Part shown: in pieces, positions 16,373-25,666 of the stretch
Layout: each line of letters begins with the position of its first letter
Position numbering within the stretch: the stretch's first letter is position 1
Assembly: GCA_024690205.1 (NCBI GenBank)
Contig: JAILCX010000020.1
Coordinates: 62,001-126,000, forward strand
From: Lachnospiraceae bacterium
GTDB lineage: Bacteria; Bacillota; Clostridia; Lachnospirales; Lachnospiraceae
DNA length: 64,000 nucleotides
Direction of reading: 5' to 3'
The notes under the pieces: generated by a model
What the model saw: only the letters and a program-made list of their open reading frames with translations
What the model was told of the DNA's origin: nothing
Databases searched by the model: none
Position numbers and translations under genes: made by a program

Positions 16373-18013
16373 ATGAACAGCGAGATCCATCTGCATACAC
16401 CCGAAGGCGTAAGAGACCTTTACGGTGAACAATATGAAAAGAAAAAGAAAGTGGAAGATGCCGTATCCTGCGTGCTTTTAAATGAAGGATACAAAGCAGT
16501 GGCGACACCTACACTTGAATATTCGGATGTTTTTTCATCAGATATCGGAACCACACCTTCAAAAGAACTTTACAGATTTTATGACGGTGACGGAAATACG
16601 CTTGTCCTTAGACCTGATTTCACGCCTTCCATAGCAAGGTGTGCCGCAAAGTACTTCATGGATGAAAAAGATCCACTAAGACTTTGTTATTCGGGAAACG
16701 CATTTTCGAATACTTCATCTTTACAGGGAAAACTTAAGGAAGTAACCCAAACCGGTGCAGAGCTTATCAATGACTCTTCAGTAAAAGCTGACGGAGAGAT
16801 GATCGCTTTATGCATCAATGCTTTAAAGGCCGCAGGTATTGAAAACATAAAGATCACTGTCGGTAATGCGGATTACTACAGGGGTATCTGTAACGAAGCC
16901 GGTCTTTCAAAGGCAGTAGAGCATAAGTTAAGAGATCTTATTGCACAGAAGAACATTTATGCTGCCGAGAATTATCTTGATGAGCAGGGTGTTAAGGATA
17001 AAGATAAGCTCTTGGGTGTTACCGAGTTTTTCGGAAACAGCGTAGTTTTGAAAAATGCCTTAAGCGGTGCTTCAAACGAAAGGTCCAAAAAAGCACTTGA
17101 AAGATTATTGGGCCTTGATGAAGAACTTAATAAACTGGGCCTTGATCATTATATAACCTATGATCTTTCAATGCTCAGCAAATATGACTACTACACGGGA
17201 GTCATTTTCAGGGCATATACATACGGCATAGGGGAGCCTATAGCAAAGGGCGGAAGATACGATAATCTGCTTTCTTTTTTCGGAAAAGATGCACCGGCCA
17301 TTGGTTTTTGCGTTGTCATCGACGATCTTCTTTCAGCATTGGATTATCAGGAAACCGATACAAACGACAAGGATAAAAGATATCTTACGTTTGCACTCGG
17401 AAAAGGAAGACTTGCCGGAAAGATTATGGAAATGCTTGAAAAGAACGGCATAACCTGCGAGGAGATGAAGGATAAGGACACAAGAAAGCTTATCTTTGTA
17501 AATGAAGAACATAAGCTTAAGTTCTTCCTTGCCAAAGGTCCCGATGTCCCGACTTACGTTGAATACGGAGCAGCCGACATAGGAGTTGTAGGTAAGGATA
17601 CCATACTTGAAGAAAACAGGGATGTTTTTGAGGTGCTCGATCTTGGATTCGGTAAATGCAGGATGTGCGTATGCGGGCCTCATGAAGCGGGCGAGCTTTT
17701 AAAGCATCGTGAGAGGATCAGGGTTGCGACAAAGTACCCGGTCATCGCCAAAGATTATTTCTATAACGTAAAACACCAGACGGTTGATATAATCAAACTG
17801 AACGGATCCGTTGAACTCGGTCCCATCGTTGAGCTTTCGGATGTCATAGTCGATATCGTTGAAACCGGTTCAACATTAAGAGAAAACGGACTTGAGGTTC
17901 TTGAGGAGATAATGCCGCTTTCTGCAAGGATGATCGTTAACCCCGTATCAATGCAGATGGAAAGTGAAAGGATTAAAAAGATAATATCTGATCTTCGGTC
18001 TTTGACTGAATGA
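16373..18013 (+). CDS. HisZ-HisG fusion: ATP phosphoribosyltransferase with its regulatory domain
   Basis: About 546 residues combining two normally separate proteins. Residues 1-320 are HisZ, a histidyl-tRNA synthetase paralogue (TPEGVRDLYGEQYEKKKKVED, LRPDFTPSIAR, GGRYDNLLSFFG). Residues about 335-546 are short-form HisG (LTFALGKGRLAGKIMEML, GAADIGVVGKD, DIVETGSTLRENGLEV phosphate loop), which catalyses the first step of histidine synthesis from ATP and PRPP and needs HisZ for activity. Start ATG 16373 has GGAGG 7 bases upstream; ATG-like starts further up would lie inside the promoter. hisD follows after 16 bases. No internal stop or frameshift separates the domains. Confidence 0.9.
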   Translation: MNSEIHLHTPEGVRDLYGEQYEKKKKVEDAVSCVLLNEGYKAVATPTLEYSDVFSSDIGTTPSKELYRFYDGDGNTLVLRPDFTPSIARCAAKYFMDEKDPLRLCYSGNAFSNTSSLQGKLKEVTQTGAELINDSSVKADGEMIALCINALKAAGIENIKITVGNADYYRGICNEAGLSKAVEHKLRDLIAQKNIYAAENYLDEQGVKDKDKLLGVTEFFGNSVVLKNALSGASNERSKKALERLLGLDEELNKLGLDHYITYDLSMLSKYDYYTGVIFRAYTYGIGEPIAKGGRYDNLLSFFGKDAPAIGFCVVIDDLLSALDYQETDTNDKDKRYLTFALGKGRLAGKIMEMLEKNGITCEEMKDKDTRKLIFVNEEHKLKFFLAKGPDVPTYVEYGAADIGVVGKDTILEENRDVFEVLDLGFGKCRMCVCGPHEAGELLKHRERIRVATKYPVIAKDYFYNVKHQTVDIIKLNGSVELGPIVELSDVIVDIVETGSTLRENGLEVLEEIMPLSARMIVNPVSMQMESERIKKIISDLRSLTE

Positions 18014-18029
18014 TCATTAAGGAGAAATA

Positions 18030-19319
18030 ATGAGGATCATAGAACTTACCGAAAATACGAAATGTAATATACTTGAGGATCTGCTTAAAAGAAGTCCCAA
18101 TTCATATTCCGAATATGAAGAAAAGGTAAAGCAGATAATCGATGCAGTCCGCGAAAATGGTGATGAAGCACTTTTTAAGTTCACAAAGGAATTCGATCAT
18201 TTTGATCTTAATGCGGATAATATCGAAGTTACAAAAGAAGAGATCGATGAAGCTTTTAAGATCGTCGGAGACGACATGATAAAGGTATTTGAACATGCAG
18301 CTTCAAATATAAGATCGTTCCACGAAAAACAGCTGCGGAATACATGGATCGAAACAAGAAAAGACGGTTCAATCCTCGGACAGAGGATAACCGCCATTGA
18401 AAATTCCGGTGTATATGTTCCCGGCGGAAAAGCCGCTTATCCAAGCTCCGTGCTAATGAACATTATTCCGGCCAAGACTGCCGGAGTTCCGAATATAATA
18501 ATGACCACTCCTCCGAATTCGGAAGGCAAGGTAAATCCCGGAACACTGGTATCTGCCAAGATAGCCGGAGTTGACAGGATATTTAAGGCAGGCGGTGCAC
18601 AGGCTATTGCAGCCATGGCATTCGGAACAAAGAGCATTCCCAAGGTTGATAAGATAACCGGACCCGGAAATATATTTGTTGCTCTTGCCAAAAAGGCATG
18701 TTTCGGATTCGTTTCGATCGATTCGATCGCAGGTCCTTCGGAGATACTCGTACTTGCGGATGAATACGCTAATCCCAGATATATAGCGGCAGATCTTCTG
18801 TCACAGGCCGAGCATGATGAGATGGCATCTGCTATACTTATAACTACATCAAGAGAACTTGCTGATAAAGTAAGTAAAGAGATCGACGGATTCGTTAAGG
18901 ATCTTGAAAGATCATCAATCATAACAAAGTCGCTTGATAACTACGGTTATATTCTTGTTGCAAAGGATATGGATGATGCCATAGAGGCAGCAAACTCCAT
19001 CGCTTCGGAGCACATGGAGATCCTTACGAAAAATCCGTTTGAGACGATGACCAAGATAAAGAACGCCGGAGCGATATTCCTCGGGGAGTATTCGTCTGAA
19101 CCTCTGGGAGATTATTTTGCAGGTCCCAATCACATACTTCCGACAAACGGAACCGCAAAATTCTTCAGTCCTTTATCCGTTGATGACTTCATCAAAAAGA
19201 CAAGCATCATAAATTACTCAAGGGATGCGCTTTTTGAAGTTCATGAAGAGATTGAAAAATTTGCTAAATATGAAGGTCTTACGGCACATGCCAATTCGGT
19301 TGCGGTAAGATTTGAATAA
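18030..19319 (+). CDS. hisD: Histidinol dehydrogenase
   Basis: A 429-residue zinc enzyme that oxidises L-histidinol to L-histidine in two NAD-dependent steps, the last of the pathway. Seen: VYVPGGKAAYPSSVLMN, KITGPGNIFVALAKK, SIDSIAGPSEILVLADE, LLSQAEHDEMASA (zinc-ligand Gln/His) and the C-terminal GPNHILPTNGTAKF. AAGGAG lies 6 bases before ATG. Located between hisZG and hisB. Confidence 0.97.
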   Translation: MRIIELTENTKCNILEDLLKRSPNSYSEYEEKVKQIIDAVRENGDEALFKFTKEFDHFDLNADNIEVTKEEIDEAFKIVGDDMIKVFEHAASNIRSFHEKQLRNTWIETRKDGSILGQRITAIENSGVYVPGGKAAYPSSVLMNIIPAKTAGVPNIIMTTPPNSEGKVNPGTLVSAKIAGVDRIFKAGGAQAIAAMAFGTKSIPKVDKITGPGNIFVALAKKACFGFVSIDSIAGPSEILVLADEYANPRYIAADLLSQAEHDEMASAILITTSRELADKVSKEIDGFVKDLERSSIITKSLDNYGYILVAKDMDDAIEAANSIASEHMEILTKNPFETMTKIKNAGAIFLGEYSSEPLGDYFAGPNHILPTNGTAKFFSPLSVDDFIKKTSIINYSRDALFEVHEEIEKFAKYEGLTAHANSVAVRFE

Positions 19320-19328
19320 GGAGGCTTT

Positions 19329-19913
19329 ATGAGAGAAGCTAATATTTCAAGAAAAACAAATGAGACCGATATCACCTGTAAATTGAACCTGGACGGTGAG
19401 GGCAAGTATAATATCTCCACAGGTATCGGCTTTTTTGATCACATGCTTGAAAACTTTACTAAACACGGTTTTTTTGACCTTGATCTTTCGATAAAGGGTG
19501 ACCTTATCGTTGACGGACACCATAGTGTTGAAGATGCGGGTATCGTGCTCGGTACGGCAATAAAGGAAGCCCTTGGAGATAAAAAAGGGATCAAAAGATA
19601 CGGAAAGAGCCTTTTGCCTATGGATGAATCGCTGGCTTTATGCGCTATTGATCTTTGCGGAAGACCTTATCTTGTTTTTGACTGTGAATTTACAACCGAA
19701 AAGATCGGTTATCTTGATACCGAACTTATAAGGGAGTTCTTTTATGCAGTAAGCTACAGCGCGGGTATGAACCTTCACATCAAAATGCTTTACGGATCCA
19801 ACAATCACCACATAGCTGAATCCGTGTTCAAGGCATTTGCCCGTGCTCTTGATGAAGCCGTATCAAATGAACCCAGAACTGCTGATGTTCTTTCGACGAA
19901 AGGAAGTCTTTGA
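19329..19913 (+). CDS. hisB: Imidazoleglycerol-phosphate dehydratase
   Basis: A 194-residue monofunctional HisB that converts imidazole glycerol phosphate to imidazole acetol phosphate with bound Mn. The two metal-binding repeats are visible: GFFDHMLENFTKH and DGHHSVEDAG in the first half, and GSNNHHIAESVFKAFARAL in the second. There is no N-terminal histidinol-phosphatase domain, as expected for Firmicutes. AGGAGG-like site (AAGGAGGC) is 7 bases before ATG. Confidence 0.97.
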   Translation: MREANISRKTNETDITCKLNLDGEGKYNISTGIGFFDHMLENFTKHGFFDLDLSIKGDLIVDGHHSVEDAGIVLGTAIKEALGDKKGIKRYGKSLLPMDESLALCAIDLCGRPYLVFDCEFTTEKIGYLDTELIREFFYAVSYSAGMNLHIKMLYGSNNHHIAESVFKAFARALDEAVSNEPRTADVLSTKGSL

Positions 19914-21196
19914 TGAATAAAAAAAGGTTTATACCATGCATATATCTTAAAAACCAGGCTGCGGTTAAAGGCTTTAAAGATTATACTTTGGTCAATGCAG
20001 ATCCCGTTAAGCTTGCTTTTGAGTATTTTGAAAACGGGGCAGATGAACTTATCGTTTTTGATCTTTCGGATGATGATGATTCACATGAAAAAGCCCTCGA
20101 TTCGATAAAGAGCATTTGTGAAGCGATCGCCATTCCCGTTATCGGTGCCGGCAACGTTAAACGCATGGAAGATATCAAAAAGCTCATCTATGCAGGATGC
20201 GCCAAGGCCGCTTTAAATTATTCAAAGTCAGGAAATGTTGAGATAACCAAAGAGGTATCTTTAAAGTTCGGCCGTGATAAGATTGTTGCATGTACCGATG
20301 ATATCAAAGAGATAACATCAAATGATGCCGTAATAAAAGAATTCGTAAGCGAGATAATCCTGCTTAATGAGCATAATATCAAAGAAGCCATGACGCTTGT
20401 AGACTGTTCGATCATAGCATCGCTTCCCGATGCGTCTTTGGATAAGATGATGGAGATCTTAAGGAATGATCAGATAAGCGCGCTTACGGGGCCGGCTGTT
20501 AATGATAACAGCAAGGATTATGAGAATATAAAAGATATATGCCGCGCTAACGGTATTGAGGTTTCGATTTTTGAACCATCCGTTAAATGGGAAGACCTGA
20601 AAAAGAATTCAGAAGGAATGGTTCCCGTTATCGTGCAGGATTACAAGACGGATCAGATACTCATGCTTGCTTACATGAATGAGGAAGCATACTTAAAGAC
20701 TTTAAAGACGATGAGAATGACATATTTTTCACGCTCTAGGAATGAACTTTGGATAAAGGGTGAGACATCAGGTCATTACCAGTATCTTAAGGAGATGAGC
20801 GCTGACTGTGATCTTGATACGATCCTTGTTAAGGTTCATCAGATAGGGGCTGCCTGTCATACCGGTTCATATTCATGCTTCTTTAATGAGATAATGAAGA
20901 CTGAATATGACAAGACTAATCCTTATAAAGTATTTGAATCGGTCATGGATGTTATTAAGGATCGAAAGATCCATCCGAAAGAGGGTTCTTACACCAATTA
21001 TCTTTTTGATAAGGGTATCGATAAGATTCTTAAAAAGGTAGGTGAGGAAGCTACTGAGATAGTCATAGCTGCCAAGAATCCGAATGCCAATGAGATAAAG
21101 TACGAGATAGCGGATTTCCTTTATCACATGATGGTACTTATGGCAGAAAAGAATGTCACATGGGAAGATATCACGGAAGAATTGAGTAAACGATGA
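19913..21196 (+). CDS. hisIE: HisIE with an N-terminal degenerate HisF-like domain
   Basis: About 427 residues in three parts. Residues 1-220 are a TIM barrel resembling HisF (RFIPCIYLKNQAAVKGFK, then PVKLAFEYFENGADELIVFD), but the catalytic Asp of HisF (position 11 in Thermotoga HisF, Cys-Leu-Asp) is Tyr11 here and the second active-site Asp region is not recognisable. Residues 225-325 are HisI, phosphoribosyl-AMP cyclohydrolase (WIKGETSGHYQ, CDLDTILVKVHQ, ACHTG zinc/catalytic residues). Residues 335-427 are HisE, the pyrophosphatase (KVGEEATEIVIAAKN). ATG 19913 overlaps the hisB stop. It performs pathway steps 2 and 3. Confidence 0.92.
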   Translation: MNKKRFIPCIYLKNQAAVKGFKDYTLVNADPVKLAFEYFENGADELIVFDLSDDDDSHEKALDSIKSICEAIAIPVIGAGNVKRMEDIKKLIYAGCAKAALNYSKSGNVEITKEVSLKFGRDKIVACTDDIKEITSNDAVIKEFVSEIILLNEHNIKEAMTLVDCSIIASLPDASLDKMMEILRNDQISALTGPAVNDNSKDYENIKDICRANGIEVSIFEPSVKWEDLKKNSEGMVPVIVQDYKTDQILMLAYMNEEAYLKTLKTMRMTYFSRSRNELWIKGETSGHYQYLKEMSADCDLDTILVKVHQIGAACHTGSYSCFFNEIMKTEYDKTNPYKVFESVMDVIKDRKIHPKEGSYTNYLFDKGIDKILKKVGEEATEIVIAAKNPNANEIKYEIADFLYHMMVLMAEKNVTWEDITEELSKR

Positions 21197-23064
21197 ACAA
21201 TAACCTTGCTTTATCCGACGATATCCTTATGACGGTTGAAAAACCGGCCCGATACATAGGAAACGAAGTAAACGCTGTCTACAAAGACAAAAACAAGGTG
21301 GACATACGCTTTGTCATGTGTTTTCCGGATGTATACGAAATTGGGATGTCACATCTGGGGATACAGATCCTTTATGACATGTTTAATAAGTTCGAGGACA
21401 CCTGGTGCGAAAGGGTTTATTCACCATGGACTGACCTTGATGCGATAATGAGGAAGGATAAGCTTCCTCTTTTTGCACTTGAGTCACAGGATCCCATTAA
21501 GAACTTTGATTTTCTCGGTATCACGCTTCAATATGAGATGTGCTATACCAACATTCTCCAGATCCTCGATCTTTCGGGGATACCCTTGCTTTCAAAAGAC
21601 AGGACATGGGATGATCCGGTCGTTTTCGGAGGTGGACCCTGTTCGTATAATCCCGAACCCGTTGCTGATTTTTTTGATATTTTTTATATAGGTGAAGGAG
21701 AGACCAGATACAGGGAATTCCTTGACATGTATAAAGAAGCCAGAAAAGAAGGCATATCAAGACAGGAATTCCTCATAAGGAGTGCAAAGATACCGGGTAT
21801 GTATGTGCCCTCGATGTTTGAGATCTCATATAATGAGGACGGTACGGTAAGTTCGATAGATACCAAATATCCCGATATTCCCCCAAAGATAAGAAAAGAA
21901 CTTGTTACGGATCTTGATAATACATATTATCCGACCGCACCTGTTGTGCCTTATTTAAAGAGTTTTTCCGACAGGATAAACCTAGAGATCCAAAGAGGAT
22001 GCATAAGAGGATGCCGCTTCTGTCAGGCCGGTGTGCTTTATCGTCCCGTTAGGGAAAAGAGCGTTGACCATCTTTTTAAAACTGCCATTGAATCGCTCAA
22101 TAATACCGGATATGATGAGATAACCTTAAGTTCTTTAAGTTCTTCGGATTATTCACATCTTGATGAGCTTATCGAAAAGCTGATGGTATATTGCGGGGAA
22201 AACATGGTAAATATTTCCCTTCCCTCGTTGAGAATAGATGCGTTTTCGCTTGATATCATGTCAAAGATACAGGATATCAAAAAATCATCGCTCACATTTG
22301 CGCCTGAGGCCGGTTCCCAGAGGATGCGAGACATTATAAACAAGAATCTTACCGTTCAGAACATATTAAACGGATGTGAACAGGCGTTTATTGGCGGATG
22401 GAATAAGGTTAAGCTCTATTTCATGCTGGGGCTTCCCTTTGAAACCGACGAAGATATAGAAGCGATAGCTGAACTTGCAAATGAGATCGCAGCCTTATAT
22501 TACGAGACGATCCCGAAGGAAAAAAGAATGGGCAGGGTTCAGATTGTCGTTAGTACTTCATTTTTTGTACCAAAGCCCTTTACTCCTTTCCAATGGGCAC
22601 CCCAGGATGATAAGGAAGCATTCATTGAAAAGGCTTATAAGACAAGAAAAGCGATAACCTCAGTACTTAATCAAAAATCAATCAAGTACAACTGGCATGA
22701 AACGGATACTTCGGTTCTCGAGGGCGTTTTTGCAAGAGGAGACAGAAGGCTTTCGAAGGTCATACTAAAGGCATATGAAAAAGGATGTCTTTATGATGCC
22801 TGGTCTGAAACCTACAAACATGATCTTTGGGTTGAATCCTTTAAAGAATGCGGTATTCCTATGGAGTTCTATACAACCCGTCAAAGAAGCGATGATGAGA
22901 TTTTCCCGTGGGATATGATAGATTGCGGAGTTACTAAGGAATTCCTGTTAAGAGAATGGAAAAAAGCAAAAGAAGGTGTTCCTTCGCCCAATTGTAAAGA
23001 AAAATGTAACGGTTGCGGAGCAACCTCATTCGGAGTCGGTATATGCAGGAATCATCTTCAGTAA
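21193..23064 (+). CDS. B12-binding-like radical SAM protein (TIGR03960 family)
   Basis: A 623-residue protein of the family paired with DUF2344 proteins. Residues 35-190 form a cobalamin-binding-like N-domain (MCFPDVYEIGMSHLGIQIL, VFGGGPCSYNPEPVADF), then the radical SAM core with RGCIRGCRFCQAG (the three Cys that hold the 4Fe-4S cluster). The C-terminus has a Cys-rich CKEKCNGCGA tail. Reaction is unknown. It overlaps the hisIE stop (ATGA) and overlaps the DUF2344 gene by 22 bases, mirroring fused versions known in other taxa. Upstream neighbour of RNase G in many Clostridia. Confidence 0.88.
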   Translation: MNNNLALSDDILMTVEKPARYIGNEVNAVYKDKNKVDIRFVMCFPDVYEIGMSHLGIQILYDMFNKFEDTWCERVYSPWTDLDAIMRKDKLPLFALESQDPIKNFDFLGITLQYEMCYTNILQILDLSGIPLLSKDRTWDDPVVFGGGPCSYNPEPVADFFDIFYIGEGETRYREFLDMYKEARKEGISRQEFLIRSAKIPGMYVPSMFEISYNEDGTVSSIDTKYPDIPPKIRKELVTDLDNTYYPTAPVVPYLKSFSDRINLEIQRGCIRGCRFCQAGVLYRPVREKSVDHLFKTAIESLNNTGYDEITLSSLSSSDYSHLDELIEKLMVYCGENMVNISLPSLRIDAFSLDIMSKIQDIKKSSLTFAPEAGSQRMRDIINKNLTVQNILNGCEQAFIGGWNKVKLYFMLGLPFETDEDIEAIAELANEIAALYYETIPKEKRMGRVQIVVSTSFFVPKPFTPFQWAPQDDKEAFIEKAYKTRKAITSVLNQKSIKYNWHETDTSVLEGVFARGDRRLSKVILKAYEKGCLYDAWSETYKHDLWVESFKECGIPMEFYTTRQRSDDEIFPWDMIDCGVTKEFLLREWKKAKEGVPSPNCKEKCNGCGATSFGVGICRNHLQ

Positions 23065-23750
23065 AATACAGGATAAAGTTTTCCAAAAACGGAGCAATTA
23101 AATATATCGGACATCTTGATGTGATGAGATATTTTCAGAAGGTCATAAGAAGATCAGGTCTGCCTGTTAAGTATTCCGAAGGATATTCACCGCATCAGCT
23201 GCTTTCATTTGCTTTTCCTTTATCTGTCGGATACACTTCGGACGGCGAATATTTTGATATGGCGCTGACCGATAAAGTCAATGAAGACGAGATAAAAGCA
23301 AGGTTAAATGATCATATGGATCAGGGGATCCTTATAGAGAAAGTAAAAGAATTGCCAGAGAAAGCAGGAAACTGCATGTCTTTGGTCTTTGCCGCATCAT
23401 ATAAGATAAGGGTGAAAGAGAAGATAAGCCTTGGTGATGATTTTAAGGAAAAAACCCTTGACTTCCTTAGTCAAGAGACTATCCCGGTCAATAAGCCTAA
23501 AAAGAAAGGCGGCGGGTTTGTCAGTATAGATCTTAAAGAATATCTGTATGATTATAAGTTTATTGATGACAGAACTCTTTATATATGTGTTAATGCAGGC
23601 TCGGAAACCAATATCAAGCCTTCGTTTGTAATGGAGACGATCCTTGGATCGCAGGGTATGGATATTCCCGAAAACCCTTTTATGATCCACAGAGTAGATA
23701 TATACGAAAATGTTTCCGAAGATGCAATTGAATTGAGGCCTCTTATCTGA
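23043..23750 (+). CDS. DUF2344 / TIGR03936 family protein
   Basis: A 235-residue protein with the family opening KYRIKFSKNGAIKYIGHLDVMRYFQKVIRRSGLPV and SEGYSPHQLLSFAFPLSVGYTSDGEYFD. In other bacteria the same domain is fused to the C-terminus of the radical SAM protein encoded just upstream, so the two likely work together, perhaps in RNA modification; that is inference. ATG 23043 is chosen because GGAG (23032-23035) is 7 bases upstream; a longer reading frame starting at 23013 has no RBS. Confidence 0.85.
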   Translation: MQESSSVKYRIKFSKNGAIKYIGHLDVMRYFQKVIRRSGLPVKYSEGYSPHQLLSFAFPLSVGYTSDGEYFDMALTDKVNEDEIKARLNDHMDQGILIEKVKELPEKAGNCMSLVFAASYKIRVKEKISLGDDFKEKTLDFLSQETIPVNKPKKKGGGFVSIDLKEYLYDYKFIDDRTLYICVNAGSETNIKPSFVMETILGSQGMDIPENPFMIHRVDIYENVSEDAIELRPLI

Positions 23751-23751
23751 T

Positions 23752-24906
23752 ATGGGAAAGATCGTAATTACAGAAATATACGGAAAAACACTGCTTTTTT
23801 TATTTGATGATCAGTTTGAGCTAAAAGCCATAAGAGCTTTGGCTTTTTCTGATGTCGACACGGTTTATCTTGGCAGGATAGATGAGATAAACAAGGGACT
23901 TAATGCGGCTTTTATTTCCGTAATGAAAAACAAAAAAGTATATGTTTCGCTTGATGAGATAACATTTGCCGGTTTAAAATGCGGTGACAGCGTTCTTGTT
24001 CAGATAAAGACGGATGCCTTAAAGTCAAAACTCCCGACCGGATCTTTATCGGTATGCATAGCAGGGGAATACTCCGTAATACATATGGGCGGAAAAGGAA
24101 TTCACTTTTCAAAGAAACTTTCATCCGCCGAAGTTAATTCGATCACCGATGTATTGGAAAAGAGCGGATTTACTGGTTCCGACGATTACGGGATAGTTGT
24201 TAGAACAAATGCTTCTTATCTTGAACCGGGACAGGTTAAAACCCTTACCAACGAGATAGATTCTCTTCTGGAGATCGTATCAAGGATAAAGACAAAGGGC
24301 GAAACTTCAAAAGTTCATACCCTTATTTATAAAGACTCCAACAAGGTACTTCACGAGATACTCAAGTTAAATACAGATGAGTTTGACGATATAATCACCG
24401 ATGACTGTGAGATCTATGATAACTTAAAGGAAGCGGATGTACTTAAGAAAAAGAATCTTAAGCTTTACGCTGACGAAGGTGTATCCTTATCAAATCTTTA
24501 TTCCTTAAAAACTCATCTTGACCGTGCGCTCGATCCTAAAGTATACCTTGACTGCGGAGGATATCTTTTGATAGAAAATACCGAAGCGTTTACGGTCATA
24601 GATGTCAATTCGGGCAAGCTTCCGGGGAAGAATAAAGACAGAGAGTCATATTATGCCAGGGTCAATAAAGAAGCTGCCAAAGAAGTCGCCAGACAGATAT
24701 CGTTAAGGAATATTTCGGGCATGATACTTGTCGATTTCATCAATATGTCAAAGGATGAAAACAACGATAAACTGATGAATATGTTAAATGACCTTGTATC
24801 AAAAGATAAGATCCAAACGAAAGTCATTGACATGACAAAACTCGGAATAGTTGAGATTACACGTAAAAAGGTTGATAATCCGCTTGACAAGATCATTTCA
24901 CTTTGA
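23752..24906 (+). CDS. rng: Ribonuclease G/E family endoribonuclease
   Basis: A 384-residue short Rne/Rng family enzyme that cuts single-stranded AU-rich RNA. Residues 35-120 are the S1-like RNA-binding part (VDTVYLGRIDEINKGLNAAFISV), and the RNase catalytic core has FTVIDVNSGK and ILVDFINM, whose two Asp residues bind Mg. It is shorter than proteobacterial RNase G (about 490) and lacks a visible CPxCxG zinc link after the catalytic site, as in other Clostridia. Starts 1 base after the DUF2344 stop. The promoter for rplU lies at its 3' end. Confidence 0.9.
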   Translation: MGKIVITEIYGKTLLFLFDDQFELKAIRALAFSDVDTVYLGRIDEINKGLNAAFISVMKNKKVYVSLDEITFAGLKCGDSVLVQIKTDALKSKLPTGSLSVCIAGEYSVIHMGGKGIHFSKKLSSAEVNSITDVLEKSGFTGSDDYGIVVRTNASYLEPGQVKTLTNEIDSLLEIVSRIKTKGETSKVHTLIYKDSNKVLHEILKLNTDEFDDIITDDCEIYDNLKEADVLKKKNLKLYADEGVSLSNLYSLKTHLDRALDPKVYLDCGGYLLIENTEAFTVIDVNSGKLPGKNKDRESYYARVNKEAAKEVARQISLRNISGMILVDFINMSKDENNDKLMNMLNDLVSKDKIQTKVIDMTKLGIVEITRKKVDNPLDKIISL

Positions 24907-24912
24907 TATAAA
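24884..24912 (+). promoter_or_regulatory. Promoter of the rplU-prp-rpmA operon
   Basis: TTGACA (24884-24889), 17-base spacer, TATAAA (24907-24912). The -35 is inside the end of the RNase G gene and the -10 follows its stop codon directly. Transcription should begin near 24919, just before the L21 leader. Confidence 0.7.
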
Positions 24913-24918
24913 TATACG

Positions 24919-25005
24919 GAATGCCGCTTAGTGGGGCTATAAGTGCGAAAGCCGCCGAAACTAGCGAGTTACTTAAGGGTTTCCTTAAGTGAAAGGAGGT
25001 AGACC
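24919..25005 (+). ncRNA. Ribosomal protein L21 leader RNA
   Basis: The 90-base leader carries the conserved layout of the L21 leader of Firmicutes: a GC-rich hairpin region (AATGCCGCTTAGTGGGGC), the CCGCCGAAACTAGCGAG core, a hairpin CTTAAGGGTTTCCTTAAG and an AAAGGAGG Shine-Dalgarno before rplU. This RNA element is thought to let L21 regulate its own operon. The call rests on the characteristic sequence and its position; a covariance-model search would settle it. Confidence 0.75.
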
Positions 25006-25007
25006 AT

Positions 25008-25316
25008 ATGTACGCAATCATTGCAACAGGTGGAAAACAGTATAAAGTTTCCGAAGGTGACATCATTAAGGTTGAAAAGCTTGATGTACAGGAAGGCGAT
25101 GCTGTTACCTTTGATTCTGTTGTGGCTATATCTGCTGAAGGCAAGGTAAAGGTAGCAGATGATGTTAAGAATGCTACTGTTTCCGGTAAGTGTCTTTCTC
25201 AGGGCCGCGACAAGAAAGTTATTGTATATAAGTACAAGAGAAAGTCCGGTTATCACAAGAAGAACGGACACAGACAGGCATATACGCAGGTTAAGATCGA
25301 AAAGATCAATGCATAA
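25008..25316 (+). CDS. rplU: 50S ribosomal protein bL21
   Basis: A 102-residue large-subunit protein. MYAIIATGGKQYKVSEGDII at the start and the basic C-terminal KYKRKSGYHKKNGHRQAYTQVKI are diagnostic. It is preceded by AAAGGAGG and the L21 leader and followed after 5 bases by prp, then rpmA: the standard Firmicutes operon. Confidence 0.98.
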   Translation: MYAIIATGGKQYKVSEGDIIKVEKLDVQEGDAVTFDSVVAISAEGKVKVADDVKNATVSGKCLSQGRDKKVIVYKYKRKSGYHKKNGHRQAYTQVKIEKINA

Positions 25317-25321
25317 GCTGT

Positions 25322-25666
25322 ATGACCAAAGTTACATTTTATGAAAATAACGGACGATACACGGGCTTTAAAGCCGAGGGACATGCAGGTTTTGCCGATA
25401 AAGGTTCCGATATAGTGTGTTCGTCAATATCCATTCTCGTAATAAATACAGTTAATTCTCTTGAAGAACTGTGTAACGAAAGAATGGATGTCCGGGAGGA
25501 TGAAGAAAAAGGCCTGATAAGCATGGATCTTTGCAATACATGGTCAGACGATGCACAGCTCCTTTTAAGATCATTAAAGCTCGGACTTGATCGTATTTCG
25601 GAAGAATACGGAAAAAAACACTTAAAGGTAATTACCAAGGAGGTGAACGATAATGTTAAAGCTTAA
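25322..25666 (+). CDS. prp: Ribosomal-processing cysteine protease Prp
   Basis: A 114-residue cysteine protease that removes the N-terminal extension of L27. The catalytic His lies in GHAGFAD and the Cys in DIVCSSIS. It sits between rplU and rpmA and overlaps the rpmA start by 14 bases. Its substrate, with the expected cleavage motif, is encoded directly downstream, which strengthens the assignment. Confidence 0.93.
   Translation: MTKVTFYENNGRYTGFKAEGHAGFADKGSDIVCSSISILVINTVNSLEELCNERMDVREDEEKGLISMDLCNTWSDDAQLLLRSLKLGLDRISEEYGKKHLKVITKEVNDNVKA

Noticed and set aside
18437-18922. A 161-residue minus-strand frame inside hisD
   Set aside because: Shadow of the hisD coding frame; no promoter, RBS or recognisable domain.
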